Assembly (NCBI GenBank): GCA_021848545.1
Contig: JAJZUL010000004.1
Location: 59,073 to 123,072, forward strand
DNA length: 64,000 nucleotides
Source of the DNA: Pseudomonadota bacterium
Lineage (GTDB): Bacteria > Pseudomonadota > Alphaproteobacteria > Rhodospirillales > Magnetospirillaceae
Direction of reading: 5' to 3'
A program made the translations under genes and the position numbers. How positions within the stretch are numbered: the first letter of the stretch is position 1; each line of letters starts with the position of its first letter. This document shows, piece by piece, positions 53,942 through 63,088 of the stretch. The notes beneath the pieces are model-generated. The model was not told the origin of the DNA. It made no database searches and saw only the letters and a list, made by a program, of their open reading frames with translations.

Positions 53942-55441
53942 TCAATGATCGTTGAGGAACTGGCTGGTGCTGATGGGAATCGGTCGTAGCGGACCGTCCG
54001 CGTGCGTCGCCAGCGAGATTTCGGGCATGGTGGTGGGAAACGCGGTGTCGGTGAACATCGAGATGTGGCGAAGCGTCAGGGCGAAGGGCAGTTCGCCCGC
54101 ATGCATGTCCGACAGGAACAGGCCGCAGGCCCGCGAATAATCCTTGCCGGTGGCGAATTCGATGTAATAGGTCCCCTCGGGGATGCCGCCGACGGTGAGG
54201 TCGAAGGTGCCGGGGACGTAATAGGCGGCGATGGTATCGCCGGCCATGGTCTTCAGTTTGACCACCGCGTCCAGCCGGCCGGGATTATGGATGAAGATCT
54301 GGTGGTTGCCGGATGCCCGCATCAGCAACACCGCGCCGGCATTGGGCACGGGGCCGCGATGGGCGCTGCACCAGTCATGGCGCAGGATCGCCCCCGATCC
54401 GCCATACAGGCCGCGCGTGCGGACATAACCGACCAGCCCCGACGGTGTGCGGATTTCGGTCCAGCCCCGCGCCCTGGGCTCGGCCACGGTCATCACCGCG
54501 GTGAAGCGGTTGAGCAGGGTCAGAACCGGGGCGGCGGGCGATGGCCCCAGGCGCAGCTTCAGCGCGTCGACCCCGACATGGCGGATATCGCCGATCCGGG
54601 GGGGTTGCACCACGATTTCCGCCGAACTGGCCGTGGTCATGGGGTCCGCCCAGGGCTTGGCGGCCACCATCAGCAGGGCGGCGACGGTCAGCGGCAGGGC
54701 GACCAGGGGCGCCAATTGCGGCAAAAAGGTTTTGCCGCCCCATGCCCGCCAGCGATTCCTGAAGCGGCGCCGATGGCCGTCGGTGCGGGCCAGAATATCG
54801 GCGATCCGCTGTCGTTGGGCGGGGTCGCGGGCGTAGAAGCGCGCCTGATGGGCGACGGCATGGGCCAGGTCGGCCTTGCCATCGGCCAGAAAGGCTTCGG
54901 CCTGGCGGATCAGCAGGCGGGCATTGATCGGGCGGGGCTTGGTGCCCCCCAGCAGATTTCGGATCAAGGCCAAAGGCGTCAGAATCAGGCCGGGCGGCGA
55001 CCACCAGCCGCCGGCCCAGCTTGTCGTGGAGGCCTGGACCGCCTCCCGATCGGCGCACTCCCGGCAAAAAATTCCCTCTATGCGCTGCGAACGGGCCCAG
55101 ACCAGGTAACTTTTGACCTGGTGGAAGATCACGTAGCGCGGCTGCGCCGTCACCCGCCCGCACCGGCAACAGGCGAACGGCGCGTTGGGCGGGGAATCGT
55201 CGTCAATGGTGCCGGCCTGGCCGGTAATGTCGTATTCGGCCCGTCGCACGCCGTCGCGCAACACCGCGTAGGCCTCGGTAACCCGCTGGAATTCGCCCTT
55301 GGCGCGGGGCGAATCGTTGCGGTCGGGATGCACCGATTTCACTCGGTTCCGATAGGCGGCCTTGATGGCGGCGAGGCTGGCGCCGGGCATCACGCCAAGG
55401 GTGGCGTAATAGCCGTTGGGGTCGTTGGTCGTGCGCAACAT
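53942..55441 (-). CDS. DnaJ-domain protein with membrane segment and SH3-like domain
   Basis: A 499-residue protein. Residues 10-75 are a J domain with HPD at 38-40 (RVKSVHPDRND), so it should stimulate a DnaK-type Hsp70. Cysteine pairs CCRCG and FCRECAD suggest a zinc site at about 90-135. A helical region follows, then one membrane segment (about 238-258) and an SH3-like domain at about 290-345 (VDALKLRLGPSPAAPVLTLL, GWTEIRTPSGLVGYV). The C-terminal 150 residues are unassigned. The topology puts the J domain inside and SH3 outside, consistent with envelope or peptidoglycan work, by inference. Confidence 0.78.
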   Translation of the reverse strand: MLRTTNDPNGYYATLGVMPGASLAAIKAAYRNRVKSVHPDRNDSPRAKGEFQRVTEAYAVLRDGVRRAEYDITGQAGTIDDDSPPNAPFACCRCGRVTAQPRYVIFHQVKSYLVWARSQRIEGIFCRECADREAVQASTTSWAGGWWSPPGLILTPLALIRNLLGGTKPRPINARLLIRQAEAFLADGKADLAHAVAHQARFYARDPAQRQRIADILARTDGHRRRFRNRWRAWGGKTFLPQLAPLVALPLTVAALLMVAAKPWADPMTTASSAEIVVQPPRIGDIRHVGVDALKLRLGPSPAAPVLTLLNRFTAVMTVAEPRARGWTEIRTPSGLVGYVRTRGLYGGSGAILRHDWCSAHRGPVPNAGAVLLMRASGNHQIFIHNPGRLDAVVKLKTMAGDTIAAYYVPGTFDLTVGGIPEGTYYIEFATGKDYSRACGLFLSDMHAGELPFALTLRHISMFTDTAFPTTMPEISLATHADGPLRPIPISTSQFLNDH

Positions 55442-55494
55442 GATCGGGCGTCGGGGTTGGTCGTTTTAACCCAAGCAACCCTCGTGCCGAGACA

Positions 55495-57168
55495 TCATAC
55501 CGTAAGGGTGGTGGCGGCGCCATCGGCGGGCGCGGGATCGACGAAGCGGCCCCCGCCTTGAAAAATCACGCCGCCCTTGGTGCCGACCGCGTCGCTGCAG
55601 GCGGCGAACAGCCCCATGATATCGCGGCGCATCTCCTGGGGCAGGGGGGTCGCGGTGCGAATGATCAGGTCGAAACGCCGGTTTTCCCGTTGCACCAGCC
55701 CGTCCAACTGGATACGACCCAGCCGGCTTAGGCGGAAATCCAGGACGAACCGGTGTTCGGCCGGACTGGTCCCGCCGGTTCCGCCGGCCTCGTCGCCGGA
55801 CGGCGCCCGGCGGACCACCAGACGGACCGCGTGGACCATCTGGTCGCCGATCACCGGGATGGTGAAAGCCCGCCATTCGCCCTTGCCCAGCGGCCGGTCG
55901 CTTTCGTCGGCGAGATCGGCGAGATCGCGTTTGAGCTTGTCGGCAAGGTCGCGGCGACCGGCCCGGTGCAGGTCCTGGACGCTTTTGGGGCTCAGGATCG
56001 CCGACATGTCGCCGGATTCCAGGGCGCTGGCGAACACCGACAGACTGGCGGCCAGGGCGGGGGTGAATTGCGGCAAGGCGGACAGCATCTGCTGGGCCGC
56101 CGCCGGATCGCTTTGGGCCAGGGCGGCGACGGCCTCGTTCAGCGCCGGCAGGGCCGGGTGGGGGGCGTCGATCACCGGCGCCGGCGCGCTGGCCGGCGGT
56201 GTCGGCGGCGCCATCACCTTGAGCTGAATCTGCGCGCCCGCCGGCAGTTCGGTCGCGGTGGGCATCAGCAAGGTTCCCGCCGGGGTCTGGATCAACGGCT
56301 GGCCGATCGCAGTCTTCGCCACCACCACGCCCGGCAGCAGATCGGGGCCGGCGGCGGGGGGAATCGCCGGCAAGGCGGCCGGCACCGGCATTTCGGCGGC
56401 GGGCGTCGGTATCGCCGTGGGCGCGATCGGTTCGGCGCCGGCGGGAAGCGGGGCGGTCGAAACGGGAATGGTTGACGCCGCGGCTCCGGCCGTCGCCGTC
56501 GCCGTCGGCACCGGCATCGGCACCGGCATCGGCGCGACGGTGGCCGGCGGCGGCGTCACATCGGCGATGCGCACGGTAAGCTGGGTGCCGGGCGCCAGAT
56601 CGGGGGGAAGCCCCGCCGGCAGGGCGGCCGGCGCGGGTCCGCCCGTCGGCGCCGCCGGGCGCAAGACGGTCGCGGTCAAGCCCGCCGGCGGGGGATCGGC
56701 AGGCGGAAGCGCCGCCGCCGCATCCGCGCCCGCGCTGTTCGACGTCAAGGCCGGGTTCGGCGCGGTGGCCGGTTTCGTCGGGATGCCCACTGCGGTGGGC
56801 GCGGTGCCGGTCAGGGCGGACTCAAGGGCGGTGGCGGGCGCCGGAATGCCGCCGGAAGCCAGGGCGCGGCCGTTCACGGCCACCACCCGGAAGGCGACGG
56901 CGCCGGTGCCGGTCCGCGTGATCTGCAAGGTGAGCTGCGCGCCGGCCGGCAGCGGCAGATCGCCGCCCCCGCGCAGGGCGAGGGGGCCGAAGGCGGTTTC
57001 CACCGGCATCGGTCCGGCGCCGGTCCGGGGCAGAACGGTCGCTTGCAGAACGGTGCCGGCGGGCTGTGCGGCCAGATCGGCCGGCGCCGCACCCGCCAGG
57101 GTCAAGGTCGGCGGCGGGGTCGCGGTGGTGCCGCCGGGCGGCGGGATCGTGGGCGGGATGGTGGTCAC
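55495..57168 (-). CDS. FliK-like Ala/Pro-rich flagellar-locus protein
   Basis: A 557-residue protein. The first 350 residues are low-complexity Ala/Pro/Thr sequence with several short beta-rich LTLQITRTG- and LTVRIADV-type repeats. The C-terminal 200 residues are structured (HRFVLDFRLSRLGRIQLDGL, RFDLIIRTATPLPQEMRRDI) and resemble the hook-length-control (FliK) C-terminal domain. The GTG at 57168 has AAAGGGGGC 3 nt upstream. It is the last gene of the flhA-flhF-flhG run, 10 bp after flhG. A role in hook-length or export switching is inferred from this. Confidence 0.6.
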   Translation of the reverse strand: MTTIPPTIPPPGGTTATPPPTLTLAGAAPADLAAQPAGTVLQATVLPRTGAGPMPVETAFGPLALRGGGDLPLPAGAQLTLQITRTGTGAVAFRVVAVNGRALASGGIPAPATALESALTGTAPTAVGIPTKPATAPNPALTSNSAGADAAAALPPADPPPAGLTATVLRPAAPTGGPAPAALPAGLPPDLAPGTQLTVRIADVTPPPATVAPMPVPMPVPTATATAGAAASTIPVSTAPLPAGAEPIAPTAIPTPAAEMPVPAALPAIPPAAGPDLLPGVVVAKTAIGQPLIQTPAGTLLMPTATELPAGAQIQLKVMAPPTPPASAPAPVIDAPHPALPALNEAVAALAQSDPAAAQQMLSALPQFTPALAASLSVFASALESGDMSAILSPKSVQDLHRAGRRDLADKLKRDLADLADESDRPLGKGEWRAFTIPVIGDQMVHAVRLVVRRAPSGDEAGGTGGTSPAEHRFVLDFRLSRLGRIQLDGLVQRENRRFDLIIRTATPLPQEMRRDIMGLFAACSDAVGTKGGVIFQGGGRFVDPAPADGAATTLTV

Positions 57169-57178
57169 GGCGCCCCCT

Positions 57179-57982
57179 TTACCGCGCTCCCCGCAGCAGC
57201 CCCTCCACCAGCGTTTCCACATCGGCGGCCGCCTCCGAATTGGGCGAACGGGTCAGGATCGGGGTTTGGTTGCGGATGGCGTCGCGGACCTTGAGGTCGC
57301 GGCGGATGACGCCGGCCAGCGGCGGCGAGATCTTCAGGAATCCCTCGCAGGCTTTCAGAAGGGTGGCGTAGATGCGTTCGCCCTCGCGGGTGGAATTGGC
57401 CATGTTGACCACCACCCGCATGTCCGTTCCCGGCCGTTCCATGTGGGTGACCTTGATGAAGGCGTAAGCGTCGGTCAGCGCCGTCGGTTCGTCGGTGGTC
57501 ACCACCAGCACGGTCCCGGCATTAGCCGTCAGCAGGCGTACGGTCTTTTCGACGCCGGCCCCCAGATCGACCACCACCCGGTCGTAGCTGCCCGCCAGCA
57601 GCCCCAGATCGTCGCCCAGGATCTGGAGCCGCGACAGCGGAATGTTGGCCAGCGTGCCCGACCCCGAGCGCCCGGCGATGATGTCGAAATTGCCCTCGTT
57701 ATAGCGGGTGGCCGCCTGATTCAGGGTCATGCGTCCGGAAACCACGCTGCCGAGATCGTATTTGGGCATCAGGCCCAATTGGATATCGACGTTGGCCAGG
57801 CCCAGATCGCCGTCGAACAGCAAGGCGCGCTTGCCGGACCGGGCGATGGCGTGGGTCAGCGTGATGGCGAACCAGGTCTTGCCGACACCCCCCTTGCCCG
57901 AAGCGACGGCGACGATATTGCGTCCCTTGGCCTGCCGCGTCGGTGGTGGAGCGAGGGTGGGGGTTTCCGGAACCAGTGTCAT
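57179..57982 (-). CDS. flhG: Flagellar number regulator FlhG (MinD-like ATPase)
   Basis: A 267-residue MinD/ParA-family ATPase that restrains FlhF to limit flagellar number. The deviant Walker A is SGKGGVGKTWFAI (29-36), FDGDLGLANVDIQLGL is the MinD switch I/A' segment, and VVVDLGAGVEKTV is Walker B, reading DLGAG where DTAAG or DTPAG is usual. Its ATG overlaps the flhF stop. No C-terminal amphipathic MinD helix is obvious. Confidence 0.92.
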   Translation of the reverse strand: MTLVPETPTLAPPPTRQAKGRNIVAVASGKGGVGKTWFAITLTHAIARSGKRALLFDGDLGLANVDIQLGLMPKYDLGSVVSGRMTLNQAATRYNEGNFDIIAGRSGSGTLANIPLSRLQILGDDLGLLAGSYDRVVVDLGAGVEKTVRLLTANAGTVLVVTTDEPTALTDAYAFIKVTHMERPGTDMRVVVNMANSTREGERIYATLLKACEGFLKISPPLAGVIRRDLKVRDAIRNQTPILTRSPNSEAAADVETLVEGLLRGAR

Positions 57983-59088
57983 GTCGGGAAGGCCTCGTCG
58001 GTCCAATGGGTGGCGGTGGGTTTGGCGGGTTTGGCGGCGACCGGCTTGCCCGAATCGGGCCGGGCGGCCGCGGGGGAAACAACCGAATCGTCGTTGGCCG
58101 CGGCGGTCTCGGCCGCGGCGGCCTCGGCGCCGGCCGCCGCGGGCGGTTCGGGAAGCATGAGATGAGCGAGCGACAAGGGCGAGATCGGCGCGATGCCGCT
58201 GGCGACATGGGGGCTGGCCGATACGTCGCACAGGGCCAGCCCGGCGGCATCGGCCGCGGTCAGCACGCCCCCCAGCCGCCGCGAGGTGTCCAGGCGCGAG
58301 GCGAACAGCCGCGCCGCGCCCAGCTCGGCGAAGGATTCGGCCATTTCCCCGGCCTCCAGGGGATCGCCGCCGGCCGCCATCACCATCACCGGCTCGACAT
58401 CGGCGGCCTCGACCAGTTCATGGAGAAAATCCATGTCGGTCTTGCGAAACGGGTTGAGGCCGGGCGAATCGATCAGCACCAGATCGAACATGCCCGCCGC
58501 GCTTTCCACCGCCCGGCGCAGGGATTCCGGGCCGCGGGTCTTGATCAGCTCCACTTCCAGAATGCGGGTGAAGGCCGCCAGCTGTTCGGTGGCGCCGGCG
58601 CGGATATTGTCGCAGGTGATCACCGCCACCTCGCGGCTCTTCAGCACCGAGCGGGCCGCCAGCTTGGCCACGGCGATGCTTTTGCCCGATCCCGGCGCGC
58701 CCACCATCATGAAGGGGCGCGGCGCCGAATGTTCCGGCAGGTGAGCGAAGGCGAAGCCGGCGTCCAGCGCCGCGGCGCAAGCCTGGACCGGGTCCCGGAT
58801 GCCCAACGTGCGCGCCGCGTTGACCAGGCGGTCGGCCAGACGCTGGGGCACGCCATGACGGGTAAAGGCGTCACGGACCGTTTCGATCGCTCCCGATTCG
58901 TCGCCTTCCTCGAACAATTCGGCGATGGCGAGATCGACATCGGCCTGTTCCAGGGCGGCGGTGATCCGGACCCCCTTGGTGCCGGCGGCGCGCTGGGTCG
59001 AAACGATGATGGCGTCGTCGCCCAGTTCGGCCCGGACCATTTCCATGGCTTCGGCCATGGTCGAGGCGGTAAAGGATTTCAGCCGCAT
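57979..59088 (-). CDS. flhF: Flagellar biosynthesis SRP-like GTPase FlhF
   Basis: A 369-residue SRP-type GTPase directing polar flagellum placement. The N-terminal B domain is KSFTASTMAEAMEMVRAELGDDAIIVSTQ, and the NG domain has G1 GAPGSGKS (130-137). Its other GTPase motifs deviate: DSPGLNP replaces DTAGR and SRLDTSRRLGG replaces TKLDE. The Ala-rich C-terminal extension is unusual. It lies 31 bp after flhA and overlaps flhG. Confidence 0.93.
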   Translation of the reverse strand: MRLKSFTASTMAEAMEMVRAELGDDAIIVSTQRAAGTKGVRITAALEQADVDLAIAELFEEGDESGAIETVRDAFTRHGVPQRLADRLVNAARTLGIRDPVQACAAALDAGFAFAHLPEHSAPRPFMMVGAPGSGKSIAVAKLAARSVLKSREVAVITCDNIRAGATEQLAAFTRILEVELIKTRGPESLRRAVESAAGMFDLVLIDSPGLNPFRKTDMDFLHELVEAADVEPVMVMAAGGDPLEAGEMAESFAELGAARLFASRLDTSRRLGGVLTAADAAGLALCDVSASPHVASGIAPISPLSLAHLMLPEPPAAAGAEAAAAETAAANDDSVVSPAAARPDSGKPVAAKPAKPTATHWTDEAFPT

Positions 59089-59119
59089 AGGCGGGCCTCA
59101 TCGCTGGCGTCCGGATGCA

Positions 59120-61249
59120 TCATATCTGCCCCAACGTCTTGATCTTGGCCTTGGGGTGGATTTCCGACTGGCTCATCACCACCGTCGTCGGCCGGAAGCG
59201 CTCGACGATCGAACGGACATAGGGGCGCACCATCGGGCTGGTCAGCAGCACCGGCGCCTCGCCCTCCATGGCGAAGCGTTCGAAGCTTTGGCGGACCCGG
59301 CCGATGAAATCCTGAAGCCGGGAGGGGGCCATCGACAGCTGCTTTTCCTCGGTCTGGCCGATCAGGGATTCGGCGAAAGCCTGCTCCCATTCCGGCGACA
59401 GGGTCAGCAGGGGGATGAAGCCGTTGGGGCCGGTGTTGGAATCGGAAATCTGGCGACCCAGGCGCGCGCGGACATGTTCGGTGATCATCATCACGTTGCG
59501 GGTATGGCCGCAGGCTTCCGAAACGCCTTCCAGGATGGTGGGCAGGTCGCGGATCGACACCCGTTCCGCCAGCAGATTCTGGAGCACCCGCTGCAGGCCG
59601 CCCACGGTCATCAGGTTGGGCACCAGTTCGGTCACCAGCTTCTGCTGTTCGCGGTCCAGCTCGTCCAGCAGCTTCTGGGTTTCGGCATGGGACAGCAATT
59701 CGGACATGTTGTCCTTGATCAGCTCGGTGATGTGGGTGGTGATGATGGTGGGCGGGTCCACCACCGTATAGCCGCGGAACAGCGCCTCCTCGCGATTGAC
59801 CGGGTCCACCCACATGGCGGGCAGGCCGAAGGTGGGTTCGCGGGTCTTTTCGCCGGCGAGCGTGATCTCCTCGCCGCGTGGGTCCATCACCAGCAGCATG
59901 TTGGGGCGCAGATCGCCGCGGCCGGTTTCCACCTCCTTGACGTAAATCACGTAGGTATTGGCGGCCAACTGCATGTTGTCCTGGATGCGCACGCTGGGCA
60001 TCACGAAGCCCATCTCGCCGGCCAGGGCGCGGCGTAGCGCCTTGATCTGATCGGTCAGCTTCACCCCCTTGGGGGTATTGATCATTTGCAGCAGGCCGTA
60101 GCCCAGCTCCAGACGCACCAGATCGATGCGCAGCGCGGTGGAGATCGGCTCCTCGGTGGAGGGGGCCGCCGATTGCATGGCCGCCTCCCGCTCCTCCTCC
60201 AATGCCTTGCGGCCGGCCTCGCGGCGCTGATGGCGGTCCAGGAACACCGCCGCCACCCCCATGCTCATCGACAGCACGGCGAAGGGGACGAAGGGCATGC
60301 CGGGGACGATGGCCATCAGGCCCATCAGGGCGCCGGCGGTGCCGATGGCCCGGGGATAGCCGGCCAATTGCTGGAACAGCGCCCTGTCCACCGTTTCCTG
60401 GACGCCGGCCTTGGTCACCAGAAGACCGGCGGCCACCGAGACCAGCAGCGCCGGCACCTGGGTCACCAGACCGTCGCCGATGGTCAGTCTGGTGTAGATG
60501 TCGGCGGCCTGGGAAAAGCTCAGACCGTGCTGCACCATGCCGATGATCATGCCGGCGATGATGTTGATGGCCACGATCAGCAGGCCGGCGATGGCGTCGC
60601 CGCGCACGAATTTCGAGGCGCCGTCCATGGCGCCGAAGAACTGGCTTTCCGCTTCGAGATCGGAACGGCGTTTCCGGGCCTGGTTCTCGTCGATGAGGCC
60701 GGCCGACAGATCGGCGTCGATGGCCATCTGCTTGCCGGGCAGACCGTCCAGGGTGAAGCGGGCGGCCACTTCGGCGATACGGCCCGACCCCTTGGTGATG
60801 ACCACGAAATTGACGATCACCAGGATGGTGAAGACGATGATCCCGATGATGAAATTGCCGCTCATGATGAAGCTGGAGAAGGCGGCGATCACATGACCGG
60901 CGGCGGTCACGCCGTCGGTGGCGCCGTGGGACAGGATCAGGCGGGTCGACGCCATGTTGAGCGACAGCCGGATCAGGGTGGCCATCAGCAGCACGGTGGG
61001 GAACGAGCTGAATTGCAACGGCTTTTCGATGAAGACCGACACCATCAGCACCAGCACCGCGAAGGTGATGGAGATGGACAGGCCCATATCCAGGACCCAT
61101 GGCGCCAGCGGTATGATCAGCGCGGTCAGGATCGCCAGGATGGCGATGGCCAACGCCACGTCGCCGCGCTGAAGCGCGGCGACCAGACGTCCCCACGCCT
61201 CGCGTAACGCGTTGCCGCCTGCTACCGCCTCGGTCGCGCCCTCAGCCAT
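59120..61249 (-). CDS. flhA: Flagellar type III export gate protein FlhA
   Basis: A 709-residue inner-membrane export gate. Eight hydrophobic helices occupy about 30-320. The FHIPEP-type conserved segment is PTVLLMATLIRLSLNMASTRLIL, then GSGRIAEVAARFTLDGLPGKQM and DADLSAGLIDENQARKRR. The cytosolic domain follows, with PTIITTHITELIKDNM and VIVERF-like endings. It is transcribed with flbD upstream and flhF downstream. Confidence 0.97.
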   Translation of the reverse strand: MAEGATEAVAGGNALREAWGRLVAALQRGDVALAIAILAILTALIIPLAPWVLDMGLSISITFAVLVLMVSVFIEKPLQFSSFPTVLLMATLIRLSLNMASTRLILSHGATDGVTAAGHVIAAFSSFIMSGNFIIGIIVFTILVIVNFVVITKGSGRIAEVAARFTLDGLPGKQMAIDADLSAGLIDENQARKRRSDLEAESQFFGAMDGASKFVRGDAIAGLLIVAINIIAGMIIGMVQHGLSFSQAADIYTRLTIGDGLVTQVPALLVSVAAGLLVTKAGVQETVDRALFQQLAGYPRAIGTAGALMGLMAIVPGMPFVPFAVLSMSMGVAAVFLDRHQRREAGRKALEEEREAAMQSAAPSTEEPISTALRIDLVRLELGYGLLQMINTPKGVKLTDQIKALRRALAGEMGFVMPSVRIQDNMQLAANTYVIYVKEVETGRGDLRPNMLLVMDPRGEEITLAGEKTREPTFGLPAMWVDPVNREEALFRGYTVVDPPTIITTHITELIKDNMSELLSHAETQKLLDELDREQQKLVTELVPNLMTVGGLQRVLQNLLAERVSIRDLPTILEGVSEACGHTRNVMMITEHVRARLGRQISDSNTGPNGFIPLLTLSPEWEQAFAESLIGQTEEKQLSMAPSRLQDFIGRVRQSFERFAMEGEAPVLLTSPMVRPYVRSIVERFRPTTVVMSQSEIHPKAKIKTLGQI

Positions 61250-61288
61250 CCTCGTGCCCCTGTCCTACTCCGTCCCGGGTTCGAATCG

Positions 61289-62671
61289 TCAGGCCGGCGC
61301 CCGCTCGCCTTCGCCGCCCGCCGGCGGCACCGGCACGCCGTCGTCGGCATATTGCTTGAGCTTGTTGCGGAGCGTCCGGATGGAAATGCCTAAGATGGTG
61401 GCCGCATGGGTGCGGTTGCCCAGGCAATGCGAGAGCGTGTCGATGATCAGATCGCGTTCGACCTCGGCGACGGTCTTGCCCACCAGATCGCCGCGCGCCG
61501 GTCCCGCCATCGCCGCCTGGGCGGCCTGGGCCGCCTGGGCCGCCTGGGCGACCAGCGGATCGGCGGATGTGGCGCCGCCGCCCGACAGGATCAGGGACTC
61601 GGCGCCGATCTCGTCGCCGCCGGCCAGCAGCACCGCCCGGTGCATGCAGTTTTCCAGTTCGCGCACATTGCCGCGCCAGCCGTGATGCAGCAGCGCCTGA
61701 CGGGCCTCAGCCGTCAGCGGCCGGCCGGCCATGCCGTTGGCTTCCGAATATTTGCGGATGAAATGCTCGGCCAGCAGGGCGATGTCCAGCGGGCGTTCGC
61801 GCAAGGACGGCAGGGCCAGGGTCACCACGTTGAGGCGGTAATACAAATCCTCGCGGAAGGCGCCGCGACGGACCTCCTCCTCCAGATTGCGGTTCGAGGT
61901 GGCGACGATGCGGACATCGACCTTGACCGGCTGGGTGCCGCCGACCCGGTCGATCTCCTTTTCCTGGATGGCGCGCAGCAGCTTGGCCTGAAGCCGCACG
62001 TCCATTTCCGAAATTTCGTCCAGCAGCAGGGTGCCGCCGGCGGCCTCCTCGAACTTGCCGACCCGCCGCGCGACGGCGCCGGTGAACGCCCCCTTCTCAT
62101 GACCGAACAATTCGGATTCCAGCAGGGCTTCGGGGATGGCCGCGCAATTGACGGCGACGAAACGTTGAGCGGCGCGCTTGCTTTTGTTGTGGATGTGCCG
62201 GGCCATCAATTCCTTGCCGGTGCCCGATTCGCCGGTGATCAGCACGCCGGCGTCGGACCCGGCCACCTGTTCGGCCAGGCGCACGGTCTGGGCCATGCGC
62301 GGGTCCTTGTAGATCAGGGCGCCGGAATCGGCGCTGACCGCTTCCAGGACGGCGGCGATCAGTTCGGCGTCGGGGGGCAGGGGGATGTATTCCTTGGCGC
62401 CGGCCTTGATCGCGCGCACGGCGGCGGCGGCGTCCGAGGCGATGCCGCAGGCCACCACCGGCACGGTGATGCGCTCGGCCACCAGCGATTCGATCAGCGC
62501 GCGGATGTCGCGATTGACGTCCACCATGACCAGGTCGGCGCCCTTTTCGCGCAGAACCTCCAGGCCCTGGCCGACATCGTCGGCGATGCTGATCTTGGCG
62601 CCCCTGGCCAGGATGATCCTGCTGGCCGCGCCGATCTGCCCGTCGAGCGAACCGATGATCAGAAGTCGCAT
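61289..62671 (-). CDS. flbD: FlbD-type sigma-54-dependent flagellar activator
   Basis: A 460-residue enhancer-binding protein. The receiver-like N terminus (1-115) lacks the usual acidic pocket, as in Caulobacter FlbD, so control is by a partner (FliX there) rather than phosphorylation. The AAA+ domain has Walker A GESGTGKE (147-154) and the sigma-54-contacting GAFTGA (194-199). A FIS helix-turn-helix (HAATILGISIRTLRNKL) ends it. A run of AAQ repeats links the domains. It follows fliN, matching the Caulobacter fliF operon. Confidence 0.93.
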   Translation of the reverse strand: MRLLIIGSLDGQIGAASRIILARGAKISIADDVGQGLEVLREKGADLVMVDVNRDIRALIESLVAERITVPVVACGIASDAAAAVRAIKAGAKEYIPLPPDAELIAAVLEAVSADSGALIYKDPRMAQTVRLAEQVAGSDAGVLITGESGTGKELMARHIHNKSKRAAQRFVAVNCAAIPEALLESELFGHEKGAFTGAVARRVGKFEEAAGGTLLLDEISEMDVRLQAKLLRAIQEKEIDRVGGTQPVKVDVRIVATSNRNLEEEVRRGAFREDLYYRLNVVTLALPSLRERPLDIALLAEHFIRKYSEANGMAGRPLTAEARQALLHHGWRGNVRELENCMHRAVLLAGGDEIGAESLILSGGGATSADPLVAQAAQAAQAAQAAMAGPARGDLVGKTVAEVERDLIIDTLSHCLGNRTHAATILGISIRTLRNKLKQYADDGVPVPPAGGEGERAPA

Positions 62672-62686
62672 CTACCCGTCCCCATA

Positions 62687-62726
62687 TTCGTCTCCGTCAA
62701 ATCGGTGCAAGTGTGAGAAATCCGGG
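62687..62726 (-). repeat. Solo end of the 265-bp family F element
   Basis: On the minus strand CCCGGATTTCTC is followed by CACCGATTTGACGGAGACGA, matching about 40 bp of the right end of 6950-7214 with a few differences. No second end or TTAA pair is seen. It fills the 55-bp space between fliN and flbD, starting directly after the fliN TAG stop, so it contributes the flbD ribosome-site region (GGAGACGA or the nearer GGGG). Confidence 0.72.
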
Positions 62727-63047
62727 CTAGGTCCGTTCGGTCTTGATGATTTCCGTCATGGTCACGCCGAGGCGGTCTTCGACCACCACCACCTCGCCGC
62801 GCGCCACCAGACGGTTGTTGACGTAGATATCGATGGCCTCGCCGACCTTGCGGTCCAGTTCGACCACCGCGCCCCGGCCCAGTTTCAAAAGCTGGTTGAC
62901 CTGCATGGTGGCGCGGCCAAGCACCGCCGAAACCCGCACCGGGATGTCGTAGACCGCTTCGAGATCGCGGGCCGAGCGCGGAATATCCGGAAGTTCTTCC
63001 TGGGGCTCGTCGCCCTTCAGATCGTTCAGTTCCAAATCACCTGCCAT
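62727..63047 (-). CDS. fliN: Flagellar motor switch protein FliN
   Basis: A 106-residue SpoA-domain protein of the C ring. IPVRVSAVLGRATMQVNQLLKLGRGAVVEL and the NNRLVARGEVVVVEDRLGVTMTEII ending are typical. GGGAGA sets the ATG at 63047. It lies between fliH and flbD, in the order of the Caulobacter fliF operon. Confidence 0.95.
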   Translation of the reverse strand: MAGDLELNDLKGDEPQEELPDIPRSARDLEAVYDIPVRVSAVLGRATMQVNQLLKLGRGAVVELDRKVGEAIDIYVNNRLVARGEVVVVEDRLGVTMTEIIKTERT

Positions 63048-63088
63048 ATCCGTCTCCCGTTTCCCGCGTCGAAAGGGCTTGGCGCCCC

